57,979 nucleotides of DNA. Origin: an uncultured Chloroflexales bacterium. GTDB taxonomy: Bacteria > Chloroflexota > Chloroflexia > Chloroflexales > Chloroflexaceae. Location of the stretch: the NCBI GenBank assembly GCA_937902315.1, contig CALGUG010000001.1, forward strand, positions 1-57,979, in the 5' to 3' direction. Made by a program: the position numbers and the translations under genes. The notes under the pieces were generated by a model. That model saw nothing but the letters and a program-made list of their open reading frames with translations. It searched no databases and was not told the DNA's origin. Shown here piece by piece: positions 8,528 through 16,412 of the stretch (within the stretch, counting starts at the first letter, position 1; each line of letters opens with the position of its first letter).

Positions 8528-9199
8528 ATGTTTACAAGACTCAGCAAACGGACTCAACTTCAATTACTTTCCAAGGGGGTGCTCGCTTGGCAGGTCTGCT
8601 TCGCGGCGCTGATAGGCTTGATCACGTTCGGCCTGGTCCATATTCTGCCAAACGGTGCCCCGCCCGAAGCCGAGATCTTCTCGCTTACGCCGATCGATTA
8701 TGCGACCCTCAGCTCGGCCGCCCTCTCCGATAGCGAAGAAAGCTTTATCGTCGTCGCAAAGGTCAGCCCGAACAACTTTACGAACAAATATGGTTTCGTG
8801 GCCTACCAAACTCAGCGTAGTGAAAGCGACGGGCAAGGCCAAAAGAGCTGGGTGTTTGAGTCGAATACAAGTCCAGCGCTCGAGCTAGAGATGCAAGGCG
8901 GAACATTCCGCATCCAGTCTGGCTACGCATTCAGCGGCGATCTTCATACGGAAGGGAACTCGAACCAACGCTTTACGGGCTTCAAGGTGGGCGACGAGCT
9001 GGTGGTGTATGGCAGGATCGACAGCAACCGCGACACGATTATCGTCAAGCCTCAGGAGGTTTTTGTCGGCAATTATGTCGAGCTGCGCGCCAGATCACAA
9101 CACTATTCCCGCCTCGAACCCAAGGGCTGTGGCTTGATCGCAGGTCTTATCGCCTTCAGCATTCTGCGCTGGCATAACAAACGCTCCTCAGCATCTTAA
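8528..9199 (+). CDS. Membrane protein with GIDE-like domain
   Basis: A 223-residue protein with an N-terminal TM helix (about 20-42) and a weak hydrophobic C-terminal segment (about 200-213). The middle is a beta-rich domain resembling the GIDE/E3-ligase-associated domain: a polar strand ESFIVVAKVSPNNF, a central SWVFESNTSPALELEMQGGTFRI, and the closing FTGFKVGDELVVYGRI, which resembles the 'GFxVGDxVxVxG' signature. The bacterial proteins of this kind lack the RING finger, as does this one. Function unknown; the assignment is from motif resemblance only. AAGGATCTAGAG before the ATG is a good ribosome site. It stands alone. Confidence 0.6.
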   Translation: MFTRLSKRTQLQLLSKGVLAWQVCFAALIGLITFGLVHILPNGAPPEAEIFSLTPIDYATLSSAALSDSEESFIVVAKVSPNNFTNKYGFVAYQTQRSESDGQGQKSWVFESNTSPALELEMQGGTFRIQSGYAFSGDLHTEGNSNQRFTGFKVGDELVVYGRIDSNRDTIIVKPQEVFVGNYVELRARSQHYSRLEPKGCGLIAGLIAFSILRWHNKRSSAS

Positions 9200-9286
9200 A
9201 GCCGCTTAAAGGCTGGCATACTCGCCTCGATTTCGCACGAGGAGAGCTGTCGCACGAAATCGCTCACAAGCAACAGCATACGAAAC

Positions 9287-9517
9287 CCGGTTAAACACTT
9301 GGTGTTTTGGCCTTCGACAGATTTGATAGTAGATCGGCACGCTCGCTTGGCTTTTCAGGGGGCGCTTGGGTGCAGGCAGACAAGCAGCCGAATGTTTGGA
9401 AAGGATGTTGATAGCCGAAGGCGGACGCGCTAGAAGCCGAATGGATGGGTGAGAGCTCTCCGCCAAAAAGTGAACAAGCGGATTTGCTATCAGGACAGAA
9501 AGGTCGGATGCACTGTT
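9287..9517 (+). repeat. Composite R2/R1 element
   Basis: Begins ACCCGGTTAAACACTTGG, contains TTTTGGCCTTCGACAGA (R2 module) and an R1 core at 9412-9429 followed by CTAGAAGCCGAATGGATGG. The gap 9200-9809 holds this element, the gene remnant at 9538-9737 and the promoter at 9742-9770. Confidence 0.7.
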
Positions 9518-9537
9518 GGCTCGACCCGCCAGCTTCG

Positions 9538-9737
9538 CCCAAGGCGACCAATGGATCCATATCAGCATGCAGCGCTTCGGCGTGCTCTATTTCGCGATCT
9601 TGCTCGGCTTCGTTTTGGCGATGTGGAATCTCAACTGGGCCTTTCTGCCTTTTGTTGGTCTGAAAATGCTGATCGATCTGGGAGGCCCATTGAATCGACT
9701 TTTCGCTTCCAGAAGAGCTGCATCATCGATCAGCTAA
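9538..9737 (+). pseudogene. C-terminal remnant of a DUF6498-like membrane protein
   Basis: About 65 codons ending at the TAA at 9735-9737. The peptide contains RFGVLYFAILLGFVLAM and FVGLKMLIDLGG, two hydrophobic segments resembling the last TM helix and 'vllKxxxDl' closing motif of DUF6498 membrane proteins. The five or so upstream TM helices are absent; upstream sequence is repeat element. The open frame can be extended into repeat sequence from an ATG at 9516, but that part is not gene-like. I read this as a decayed gene whose 5' part was lost beside a repeat. The family match is from memory of the pattern. Confidence 0.4.
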
Positions 9738-9741
9738 CAAT

Positions 9742-9770
9742 GTGACATCTTGGCCCTCTTCGCGTATGAT
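9742..9770 (+). promoter_or_regulatory. Sigma-70 promoter of the UxuA-like operon
   Basis: GTGACA (9742-9747), 17-bp spacer, TATGAT (9765-9770). A start near 9777 leaves a 33-nt leader before the ATG at 9810, which is one reason for rejecting the upstream TTG/ATG-type start at 9750. Confidence 0.6.
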
Positions 9771-9809
9771 AAGGCACACACCACTTTCTCTAGAAGAGGG
9801 CTGATTGCA

Positions 9810-10805
9810 ATGATGCAGATAGCGGAAGTTTTACCTACCACCCCTACTCCACTGTGGCGGCTTGCCAAACAGGCAGGCATCGATTGGGTTGTGGGCGGCT
9901 TGCCCTTCAACGAACCCTTCAACGGCAGCGACGCCCCTTGGGATTACATGCCCCTCTTGCGTATGAAGCAGGCCTATGAAGACGCTGGCTTTAAGCTGGC
10001 GGTGATCGAGGCTCGCCCGCCGCTCAACCTCGCGAAGCGCGGTTTGCCCGGGCGCGACGCCGAGATCGATACGGTCTGCACCCTGTTGGAAAATATGGGC
10101 CGATTGGGTATTCCAGTCTGGTGTTACGAATGGATGACCGACTTTAACTGGATGCGCACCAGCACCACAACGCCTTCGCGCGGTGGGTCGGTGGTAACCA
10201 GCTACAAGCATGCGCTCATGCAAGATGCCCCCAACACCGAGCTTGGCCCGATCGGCGAAGACGAGCTCTGGCAGAACCTCGAATACTTCCTCAAGCGAGT
10301 TGTGCCCGTAGCCGAGCGCGCCGGAGTCAAGTTGGCCATGCACCCCGACGACCCGCCGATCTCGCCGATTCGCGGGGTGAGCCGGATTATGCGCAGTGTC
10401 GAGAACTTTCAGCGCCTGATCGATATGGTGCCCAGCCCTGTCAACGGCATCACCATGTGCCAAGGCAACTTCACCCTGATGACCGACGACCTGCCCGCCA
10501 CTATCCGTCACTTCGGACGCCAAAACAAGATCTTCTTTGTCCACTTCCGCGACGTGCGCGGCACAGCCGAAGACTTCGAAGAGACCTGGCACGACGACGG
10601 CAAGACCGATATGCTGGCCTGTATGAAAGCCTATAAAGAGATCGGTTTCGAGGGTGTGCTGCGCCCTGACCATGTGCCGACCGTCGAGGGCGATAGCAAC
10701 CAACATGCTGGCTACTCGTCTTTTGGGCGTTTGTATGCGATCGGTTATATTCGCGGCTTGATGGAAGCCGTCTACGCATCAGAGCCAAACAACACAACAA
10801 CATAG
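9810..10805 (+). CDS. Mannonate dehydratase-like enzyme
   Basis: A 332-residue TIM-barrel protein of the UxuA family, which dehydrates D-mannonate to 2-keto-3-deoxy-D-gluconate with a divalent metal. Metal-site and active-site segments are visible: CYEWMTDFNWMR, AMHPDDPP, MCQGNF, and FFVHFRDVRG, then RPDHVP. UxuA proteins are usually 350-400 residues, so it is slightly short. Start at 9810 (ATGATG) is supported by AGAAGAGGG nine bases upstream and by the promoter. First gene of an operon: the epimerase begins 10 bp after the stop. Other uronate or sugar-acid specificities are possible. Confidence 0.88.
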   Translation: MMQIAEVLPTTPTPLWRLAKQAGIDWVVGGLPFNEPFNGSDAPWDYMPLLRMKQAYEDAGFKLAVIEARPPLNLAKRGLPGRDAEIDTVCTLLENMGRLGIPVWCYEWMTDFNWMRTSTTTPSRGGSVVTSYKHALMQDAPNTELGPIGEDELWQNLEYFLKRVVPVAERAGVKLAMHPDDPPISPIRGVSRIMRSVENFQRLIDMVPSPVNGITMCQGNFTLMTDDLPATIRHFGRQNKIFFVHFRDVRGTAEDFEETWHDDGKTDMLACMKAYKEIGFEGVLRPDHVPTVEGDSNQHAGYSSFGRLYAIGYIRGLMEAVYASEPNNTTT

Positions 10806-10815
10806 GTACACAGTT

Positions 10816-11643
10816 ATGAGAATTGCAATTACTGGTGGAAGCGGTCGGGTCGGACGCGCCACCGTTGAACAAGCCCACGCCCTCGGCCATAGCGTCGTGA
10901 GCCTCGACCAGCGCAAACCCGAGCAGATCATCGAATCGGAGCGAGTAAGCTACATCGAGGCCGATATCAGCGATTACGACGCGCTGGAACGCGCCTTCAA
11001 AGGCTGCGATGCTCTCATCCATCTGGCGGCCATTCCCTCGCCGCGCAGCCACCCCGATTATATCGTTCACAACAACAATGTGGTCGGCAGCTACAACGCC
11101 ATGATGGCGGCTGTCAAAAACGGTATCCGCAAGATCTGTCAGGCCTCGAGCATCAACGCGACGGGCGCGGTCTATAGTCGCTGGCCGCGCTACGACTACT
11201 TCCCGCTCGACGAGCAGCACCCGACCTACAACGAAGATCCCTACAGCCTATCGAAATGGATCTGCGAGATCCAAGCCGATTCGTTGGTGCGCCGCTACGA
11301 AGATCTCACCATCGCCAGCCTGCGCTATCACGGCGTCTATCCGCAACAGCCCCAGTTAAAAACATCGCTTGCGGATGTGACCGAGCACGACGCCGCCCAT
11401 CTCTGGGGTTACTGTCTGCTGGAAGCGGTGGTGCGGGCCAACCTAGCAGCCATCGAAGCGAGCTATGTGGGCCACGAGGTCTTCTACATCGTTTCGCCGA
11501 CCACCAGCACCGATATTCCATCGCTCGAACTGAAACAGAAATACTTCCCTGAGGTAGAGCTGCGCGGCGATCTATCGGGCCGAAACGGTTTCTACGACTG
11601 TTCCAAAGCCGAACGACTGTTGGGCTGGAAACACGATCTTTAG
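10816..11643 (+). CDS. NAD-dependent epimerase/dehydratase, extended SDR
   Basis: A 275-residue Rossmann enzyme. The nucleotide-binding loop GGSGRVG is at residues 7-13, D31-region LDQRK suggests NAD over NADP, and the active-site pair is YSLSK (about 145-149) after the Ser of QASSINATG. The size and the LRYHGVYP strand fit the small extended SDRs such as uronate dehydrogenase, which oxidises uronic acids to aldarolactones. That would fit the neighbours, both enzymes of sugar-acid breakdown, but the substrate is inferred. Middle gene of the operon, 10 bp after the UxuA-like gene and 15 bp before the RraA-like gene. Confidence 0.82.
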   Translation: MRIAITGGSGRVGRATVEQAHALGHSVVSLDQRKPEQIIESERVSYIEADISDYDALERAFKGCDALIHLAAIPSPRSHPDYIVHNNNVVGSYNAMMAAVKNGIRKICQASSINATGAVYSRWPRYDYFPLDEQHPTYNEDPYSLSKWICEIQADSLVRRYEDLTIASLRYHGVYPQQPQLKTSLADVTEHDAAHLWGYCLLEAVVRANLAAIEASYVGHEVFYIVSPTTSTDIPSLELKQKYFPEVELRGDLSGRNGFYDCSKAERLLGWKHDL

Positions 11644-11658
11644 AACAACGAGGATGGC

Positions 11659-12483
11659 ATGCATATTCAACCCACGCGCGAAGATCTGATCGCCCTGACC
11701 GCCCAATACGACGGCGAGCGCTTTGAGGATGGCCGCCCGCGCATCTCCGACGATCTCTTGGAGCGCATGAAGCTGGTGACCACCGAAGAGGCATGGGGCG
11801 TGCTGCGCGAACACGGCTACCATCACCAATTTGCGGGCAGCTGGATCGAAACACACCCCGGAACGATCACGGTTGGGCGAGCCGTCACCGCTCAATTTCT
11901 GCCCCATCGCCCCGATTACCACGACGCCATACAGAAGACGGGTCTCGCCGAAGGGCGCGGCCAGATCGGCGGTCAAAACTCGTGGATCATCGAGACGCTG
12001 CAGGCGGGCGACATCATGGTGGTCGATATCTTCGGCAAGGTCAAAGATGGCACCGTGGTCGGCGACAATCTCGGCACGGCTGTGGCGAGCCGCACTAAGG
12101 TTGGGGCCGTCATCCATGGCGGAATCCGCGATTACCAAGGGCTTGCCAAGCTCAACAACGTTAACTTCTATGTGCGCGGCTTCGATCCCACTGCGATCGC
12201 CGAGGTGACCCTGGCTGGCATCAACATTCCGATCCGCATCGATCAGGCGACCATTCTGCCCGGCGATGTGATTCTCGGCAGCCCGACCGGTATCATCGCC
12301 ATTCCGCCCCATCTGGCCCGCGAAGTGGTCGAAAAGAGCGAAGCCATTCGGGTGCGCGACGAGTTCGGCAAGCAGCGCTTGGCCGAAGGGCGCTATACTA
12401 GCGGCGAGATCGACGTTCCTGTCTGGCGCGAAGACATCGAAGCTGACTTCCAAGCCTGGCTCAAGCAGCGCGCTCGACCCTAG
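11659..12483 (+). CDS. RraA/HMG-aldolase-like protein
   Basis: A 274-residue member of the RraA-like superfamily, whose catalytic members are class II pyruvate aldolases (HMG/CHA aldolase) or keto-acid decarboxylases. The core GDNLGTAVASRTKVGAVIHG followed by GIRD is the family hallmark, with the catalytic Arg and metal-binding Asp in GGIRDYQ. About 60 residues precede the usual core and about 50 follow, so it is longer than the 160-residue RraA regulator. As the third gene after a dehydratase and a dehydrogenase it may cleave or modify a keto-sugar acid. The true substrate is unknown. Confidence 0.8.
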   Translation: MHIQPTREDLIALTAQYDGERFEDGRPRISDDLLERMKLVTTEEAWGVLREHGYHHQFAGSWIETHPGTITVGRAVTAQFLPHRPDYHDAIQKTGLAEGRGQIGGQNSWIIETLQAGDIMVVDIFGKVKDGTVVGDNLGTAVASRTKVGAVIHGGIRDYQGLAKLNNVNFYVRGFDPTAIAEVTLAGINIPIRIDQATILPGDVILGSPTGIIAIPPHLAREVVEKSEAIRVRDEFGKQRLAEGRYTSGEIDVPVWREDIEADFQAWLKQRARP

Positions 12484-12490
12484 CCCAACC

Positions 12491-12521
12491 AGAGAGGTGA
12501 GCCTCAAACGCTCACCTCTCT
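12491..12521 (+). terminator. Terminator of the UxuA-epimerase-RraA operon
   Basis: Perfect 12-bp stem AGAGAGGTGAGC / GCTCACCTCTCT with a 7-nt loop, 8 nt after the RraA stop. Followed by CATTCCCCCTTT, a weak pyrimidine tract. Confidence 0.7.
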
Positions 12522-12560
12522 CATTCCCCCTTTCAAGTTCCGCCCTCGCACTGCTGATTT

Positions 12561-12690
12561 TTCACCACAGAGGCAATGAGTCACTGAGTTTTTTAGAGGG
12601 AATATTGACAACTTTACGCTTGGAGTGAAGCTTGAGCGTAAGGCTGTAGCGCTCGTAGCAGCGCTCCTCTCTTTATCTCTCGTGTGGTGA
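12561..12690 (+). repeat. R3 dispersed element, copy 2
   Basis: Starts TTCACCACAGAGGCAATGAG and ends CGTGTGGTGA, giving inverted ends TTCACCACA/TGTGGTGAA. The interior TTTTTTAG...AATATTGACAA aligns with the reverse complement of 185-215. The 460-bp gap between the operon and the LuxR gene holds this element, the operon terminator and the promoter at 12819-12845. Confidence 0.7.
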
Positions 12691-12818
12691 AAGCTCTTTT
12701 ATGGGCCAAGCAAGCTGTAGACTTTGTGGCTTGTATGCTGAGTAATTCCAGCACTTCAGGTAGCGGAAAAAAAGCAATAAATCCTTCCATAGTCGCTTGC
12801 CGATTGGTGTGCGTTTTA

Positions 12819-12845
12819 TTACAATGAACTATATAGAGATATAAT
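12819..12845 (+). promoter_or_regulatory. Promoter candidate of the LuxR-type regulator
   Basis: TTACAA (12819-12824), 15-bp spacer, perfect TATAAT (12840-12845). The spacing is short; predicted leader about 95 nt. Confidence 0.45.
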
Positions 12846-12945
12846 TCCTCCTTATATCTTTCGCTTCAATATCGGGCACGAGCATGCCGTATGCTAGCGT
12901 GTGGTTAAGGGCGTAGAGGTTAAAGGTGTACAAAGGACAAAAACT

Positions 12946-15915
12946 ATGATCAGTATGGGCGTTTTGGCACCACACTTAATTGGTCGTAGTAACCAACTTA
13001 AAGAATTAGAACAACATCTACAAGCAACCCGTCGCGGCATGGGCCGCATCGTGACGATTGCAGGTGAAGCGGGCATGGGCAAAACGCGCTTGGTTCATGA
13101 GTTTGTGCAACAGGCGCGCCAACAGGGCGATGTCGAGCTGCTGGTGGGGCGCACCTACGACGAAGAACCAGCCTTACCCTACGGCCCATTTATAGATGTG
13201 ATTCGTATGTGCGTGCGCGAGCAGGGCGTCGAAACGATTGTTGAAGCGGCCGGGCCTTGGCTGAGCGATCTGGCAGGCTTGGTTCCCGAGCTACGCTCGT
13301 TGGTGACGCCGGTAAGCAATAACGACGATACCCAAGCCCAGAAACGGCGCTTGTTTGAAGGTATCGCTCAGATTATTCGCCCGCTTAACCCCGAGCATGT
13401 GCGTATCATTGTACTTGAAGATATTCATTGGTCGGACCAGACCAGCCAAGAGCTGCTGCGCTTTCTGGCCCGCGTGTTGATTGAAGAACGTATTCTGCTG
13501 CTCGCGACCTATCGCGCCGATGAGCTCCATCGTCGTCACCCGCTGACCTCTCTGCTGGCTTATCTCACCCGCGAACGTCTTTACGACGAGATTCGTCTAG
13601 AGCCGCTCTCGCGCGAAGCGCTGGGCGAGATGCTGGAGACTATGTTGGGGCGCCCGGTGTCCGGGCGCTTTATTGATGTCATCGAGAGCCACAGCGAGGG
13701 CAATCCATTTTTTATCGAAGAGATCGTTAAATCGCTGATCCAAAACGGTCAGCTGGATATGTTGATACAGGGCATGGAACAGGGCAAGAGCATCAATCAC
13801 CTTGCTATTCCTGCCTCGATCAAAGAGAGCATTCTCACTCGCATCGCTGGCTTCGACGAGGCGACCACTGAGGTGCTGTATTACGCTGCGATCGTTGGCC
13901 GACGCTTCGATTTCGATCTGCTTTTGCGGCTGCTCGATATGGAAGAGGCCGAGCTATTGCGGATTATCGATACCTTAGTGGCGAACCACATTGTGGTCGA
14001 GGTGCCCGACGATGAGGATCGCTACCGCTTCCGCCACGCTCTGATTCGCGAGGCGCTCTACGACGATATGCTCGGGCGCGAACGGCGTATGAAGCACCGC
14101 AAAGTTTTGCAAGCGCTTGAGGAGCGCGGCCCCGAAGCCTGCGAGATCGATCAGCTCGCTCATCACGCCTACCAAGCGCGCGAGCTTGAGAAGGCTTCGC
14201 AATACGCGCGTATGGCAGCCGAGCGCGCTCAACGGCTCTACGCCTATCGCGAGGCGGTCAGCGGCTATCAGTTGGCGCTTGAATTGGATGAAGGCGACAA
14301 TCCGCTCGAGCGCGCCGAACTGCTCTTCCAGTTAGCGCAGTCGGCCTACCATTTGGGCGACACATCGACCGCGATGAAGGCCCTGCGCGAGGCACAGCCT
14401 TTGTACGAACAGGGCGGCGACCGCTTGCGAGCAGGCGATATGGCGCGACGTTCGGCCCGCATTCTGTGGGAGCGCGACGATTTCGATGGAGCCTTCGAGG
14501 TGCTCAATACTGCCCTGCGTATGCAAGAGAGCGAGCCGCCCAGCATCGAACTCGGCATGACCTACAGCACCTTCTCGCACGTCTATATGGTGATGGGGCG
14601 CAACCAAGAGAGCGTCGAATGGGGTCAGAAAGCCTTGGCGATCGCCGATGCGCTCGGCGACGAGATCATTCAGGCCCACGCGCTCAACAATATCGGCGTG
14701 GCGCTGGCTTCGCTGAGCGGCGGCGCCCAAGGGGTCAGCCACTTGCAGCGCAGCCTCGAGATCTCGAAAAAGCTCGGCATGCTTTTAGACACTGCGCGAG
14801 CCTACATTAACCTAGGTGGCACCTTCACCAGCATGGGGCAGATCGGCTTGGCCCGTCAGACCTTTAGCGAAGGCATCGAGTTTGCCCAACAGTTCGGTTT
14901 AGAGGCCGACTTGGGCATGCTGCTCAACCGCCTCGGCAAGCTCGAACTTGAGGCCGGGCGCTGGGCCGAAGCCGAACAGCTGTTTATCCGTTCCAACCGC
15001 ATCGATCTGCAGGGCTTGCGCCACTTCAGTTACGGCAATCCCTACTTGGCCGAAGTTTGGTTCCGCCAAGGCCGCATTAACGAGGCGATCGGTGAAGCCT
15101 TGCGCGCCACCCAAGACAACAACGAGCATCAGGCCGATGACTATATGCAAGTGGCGTATTCGGTGCTGATGCGCTCGTATGCCGCCAAGCATGATCTGGA
15201 ACAGGCCGCGATCTACCTCGAACGCTGGTGGTCAACTTGGAGCGACCATGGCCCGATCCATAAGCTCTTGACCTGGGCTGTCGACGGCTTCGAGCTGGCC
15301 TATCAGCTTAAACGCGACGATATGGTGCAGGCCATGCTCGATCGCTTCGACCTGCCGATCGCGAGTGCGATCTGCGACGAAACTTGGCTCGTTCCGCTGC
15401 AATACGAGGATATCTATGCGCTTGTTGCGGGCCACGAGCGGCGCTACGACGATGCCATTGAGCATTTTAACCGCGCCATCAATCTGTGGAAGGAGCGCGA
15501 AGCGCCCTACAACGAAGGGCTTTCGCGCCGTCGCAAGGCCGAGCTGCTGCTGCAAAGCAGCAATGTCAGCAAACGGGCTGAGGGCATGCGCGAGCTGAAT
15601 GCGGCCCAGGGTTTGTTCACCACGCTGGGCGCGAGTCACGAGCTGCAAAAGATCAGCGCTCTGCTGCGCGAACAGAGCCAACAACAGCGTACTCCCGCGA
15701 AAGGCAACGCTCACGCCAGCGGCTTAACCCCGCGCGAGCAGCAGGTGATCGCCCTGGTGGCGCGCGGCTACAGCAACCGCGCCATCGCCGAGGCGCTGCA
15801 TATCGCCGAAAAGACCGCCGAAGTGCATGTCAGCAATATTTTGGGCAAACTGGGCTTCACCTCGCGCGCCCAAGCGGCTGCCTATGCGGTCGAGTGGGAT
15901 ATGCTGAGCAAATAG
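12946..15915 (+). CDS. Large AAA/TPR/LuxR transcriptional regulator
   Basis: A 989-residue LAL/MalT-like regulator. It begins with an AAA_16-type NTPase: IGRSNQLKELEQHL, Walker A GEAGMGKTRL (about 40-49), Walker B IIVLEDIHWSD (about 152-162). A long helical TPR region follows (about 450-890). The C-terminal LuxR HTH (about 920-985) is LTPREQQVIALVARGYSN followed by RAIAEALHIAEKTAEVHVSN. Ligand binding to the TPR part and ATP binding probably gate DNA binding. ATG at 12946 has AAAGGA eight bases upstream; a GTG 15 codons earlier is possible. Targets unknown; the adjacent sugar-acid operon is a candidate. Confidence 0.9.
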   Translation: MISMGVLAPHLIGRSNQLKELEQHLQATRRGMGRIVTIAGEAGMGKTRLVHEFVQQARQQGDVELLVGRTYDEEPALPYGPFIDVIRMCVREQGVETIVEAAGPWLSDLAGLVPELRSLVTPVSNNDDTQAQKRRLFEGIAQIIRPLNPEHVRIIVLEDIHWSDQTSQELLRFLARVLIEERILLLATYRADELHRRHPLTSLLAYLTRERLYDEIRLEPLSREALGEMLETMLGRPVSGRFIDVIESHSEGNPFFIEEIVKSLIQNGQLDMLIQGMEQGKSINHLAIPASIKESILTRIAGFDEATTEVLYYAAIVGRRFDFDLLLRLLDMEEAELLRIIDTLVANHIVVEVPDDEDRYRFRHALIREALYDDMLGRERRMKHRKVLQALEERGPEACEIDQLAHHAYQARELEKASQYARMAAERAQRLYAYREAVSGYQLALELDEGDNPLERAELLFQLAQSAYHLGDTSTAMKALREAQPLYEQGGDRLRAGDMARRSARILWERDDFDGAFEVLNTALRMQESEPPSIELGMTYSTFSHVYMVMGRNQESVEWGQKALAIADALGDEIIQAHALNNIGVALASLSGGAQGVSHLQRSLEISKKLGMLLDTARAYINLGGTFTSMGQIGLARQTFSEGIEFAQQFGLEADLGMLLNRLGKLELEAGRWAEAEQLFIRSNRIDLQGLRHFSYGNPYLAEVWFRQGRINEAIGEALRATQDNNEHQADDYMQVAYSVLMRSYAAKHDLEQAAIYLERWWSTWSDHGPIHKLLTWAVDGFELAYQLKRDDMVQAMLDRFDLPIASAICDETWLVPLQYEDIYALVAGHERRYDDAIEHFNRAINLWKEREAPYNEGLSRRRKAELLLQSSNVSKRAEGMRELNAAQGLFTTLGASHELQKISALLREQSQQQRTPAKGNAHASGLTPREQQVIALVARGYSNRAIAEALHIAEKTAEVHVSNILGKLGFTSRAQAAAYAVEWDMLSK

Positions 15916-15937
15916 GCCTATCTTCAAGACACAATAA

Positions 15938-15972
15938 GGAGAGCTGGTCGAAGCTGCGATCAGCTCTCTTTG
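15938..15972 (+). terminator. Terminator of the LuxR-type regulator
   Basis: Stem GAGAGCTGGTC / GATCAGCTCTC (one G-T wobble), about 23 nt past the stop codon, followed by TTTGCGTTAT. Confidence 0.6.
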
Positions 15973-16065
15973 CGTTATAGGGGATCGATTCGCCACTGGG
16001 TTAGGTTCGCTCGCTGTAGGGCGTCGCTCTAGCGGCGAGGTCTCTAGCCTCCATTCATTCCTCAC

Positions 16066-16256
16066 CGCGTCCGCCTCCGGCTACTAAACAGCTTCTTCTT
16101 CGAAGTAGGGCTTGTCGAGTGCAGCGAAACTCAATGGTTGCACCGAGCAGATTCGTTGTTTCTGCGCTGCTCTCTCGAGGCCGCGCAATGAAGTCAGCGA
16201 AAAGCGTACAGGCTTGAATGGGTGGATAGCAACTTGATAGCCGTAGGCGGACACGC
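16066..16256. repeat. Inverted pair of R1 cores
   Basis: A minus-strand core at 16066-16083 (TAGCCGGAGGCGGACGCG) and a plus-strand core at 16239-16256, the latter with one change (GGACACG). The two face each other about 155 bp apart, in the convergent gap 15973-16323 between the LuxR and CotH genes. Nothing else is recognisable in that gap. Confidence 0.7.
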
Positions 16257-16323
16257 TAGAAGTCGAATGTTATGTAAAAATCTTTCCGCCGCTGCTAGAG
16301 AGGATGGATGCTGATGCCACAAC

Positions 16324-16354
16324 AAAGCGCAACCCGGATTTAGGGCTGCGCTTT
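16324..16354 (-). terminator. Terminator candidate of the CotH gene
   Basis: Stem AAAGCGCAACCC / GGGCTGCGCTTT with one G-T wobble. On the minus strand it is followed by GTTGTGG, so the U-tract is poor. A second stem (TCTAGGAGG / CCTCCTAGA) lies between it and the stop codon at 16413. Confidence 0.45.
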
Positions 16355-16412
16355 GCAACGATTTAGAGTCTAGGAGGCATTGTTATTAAGCAACACCTCC
16401 TAGAGAGCGGAC

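Noticed and set aside
9831..10706. A 291-codon open frame on the minus strand
   Set aside because: Antisense to the UxuA-like gene; shadow frame.
10501..11220. A 239-codon open frame on the minus strand
   Set aside because: Antisense to the epimerase gene; no protein-like motif.
11572..12507. A 311-codon open frame on the minus strand
   Set aside because: Antisense to the RraA-like gene with its GDNLGT core. It is a shadow caused by codon bias.
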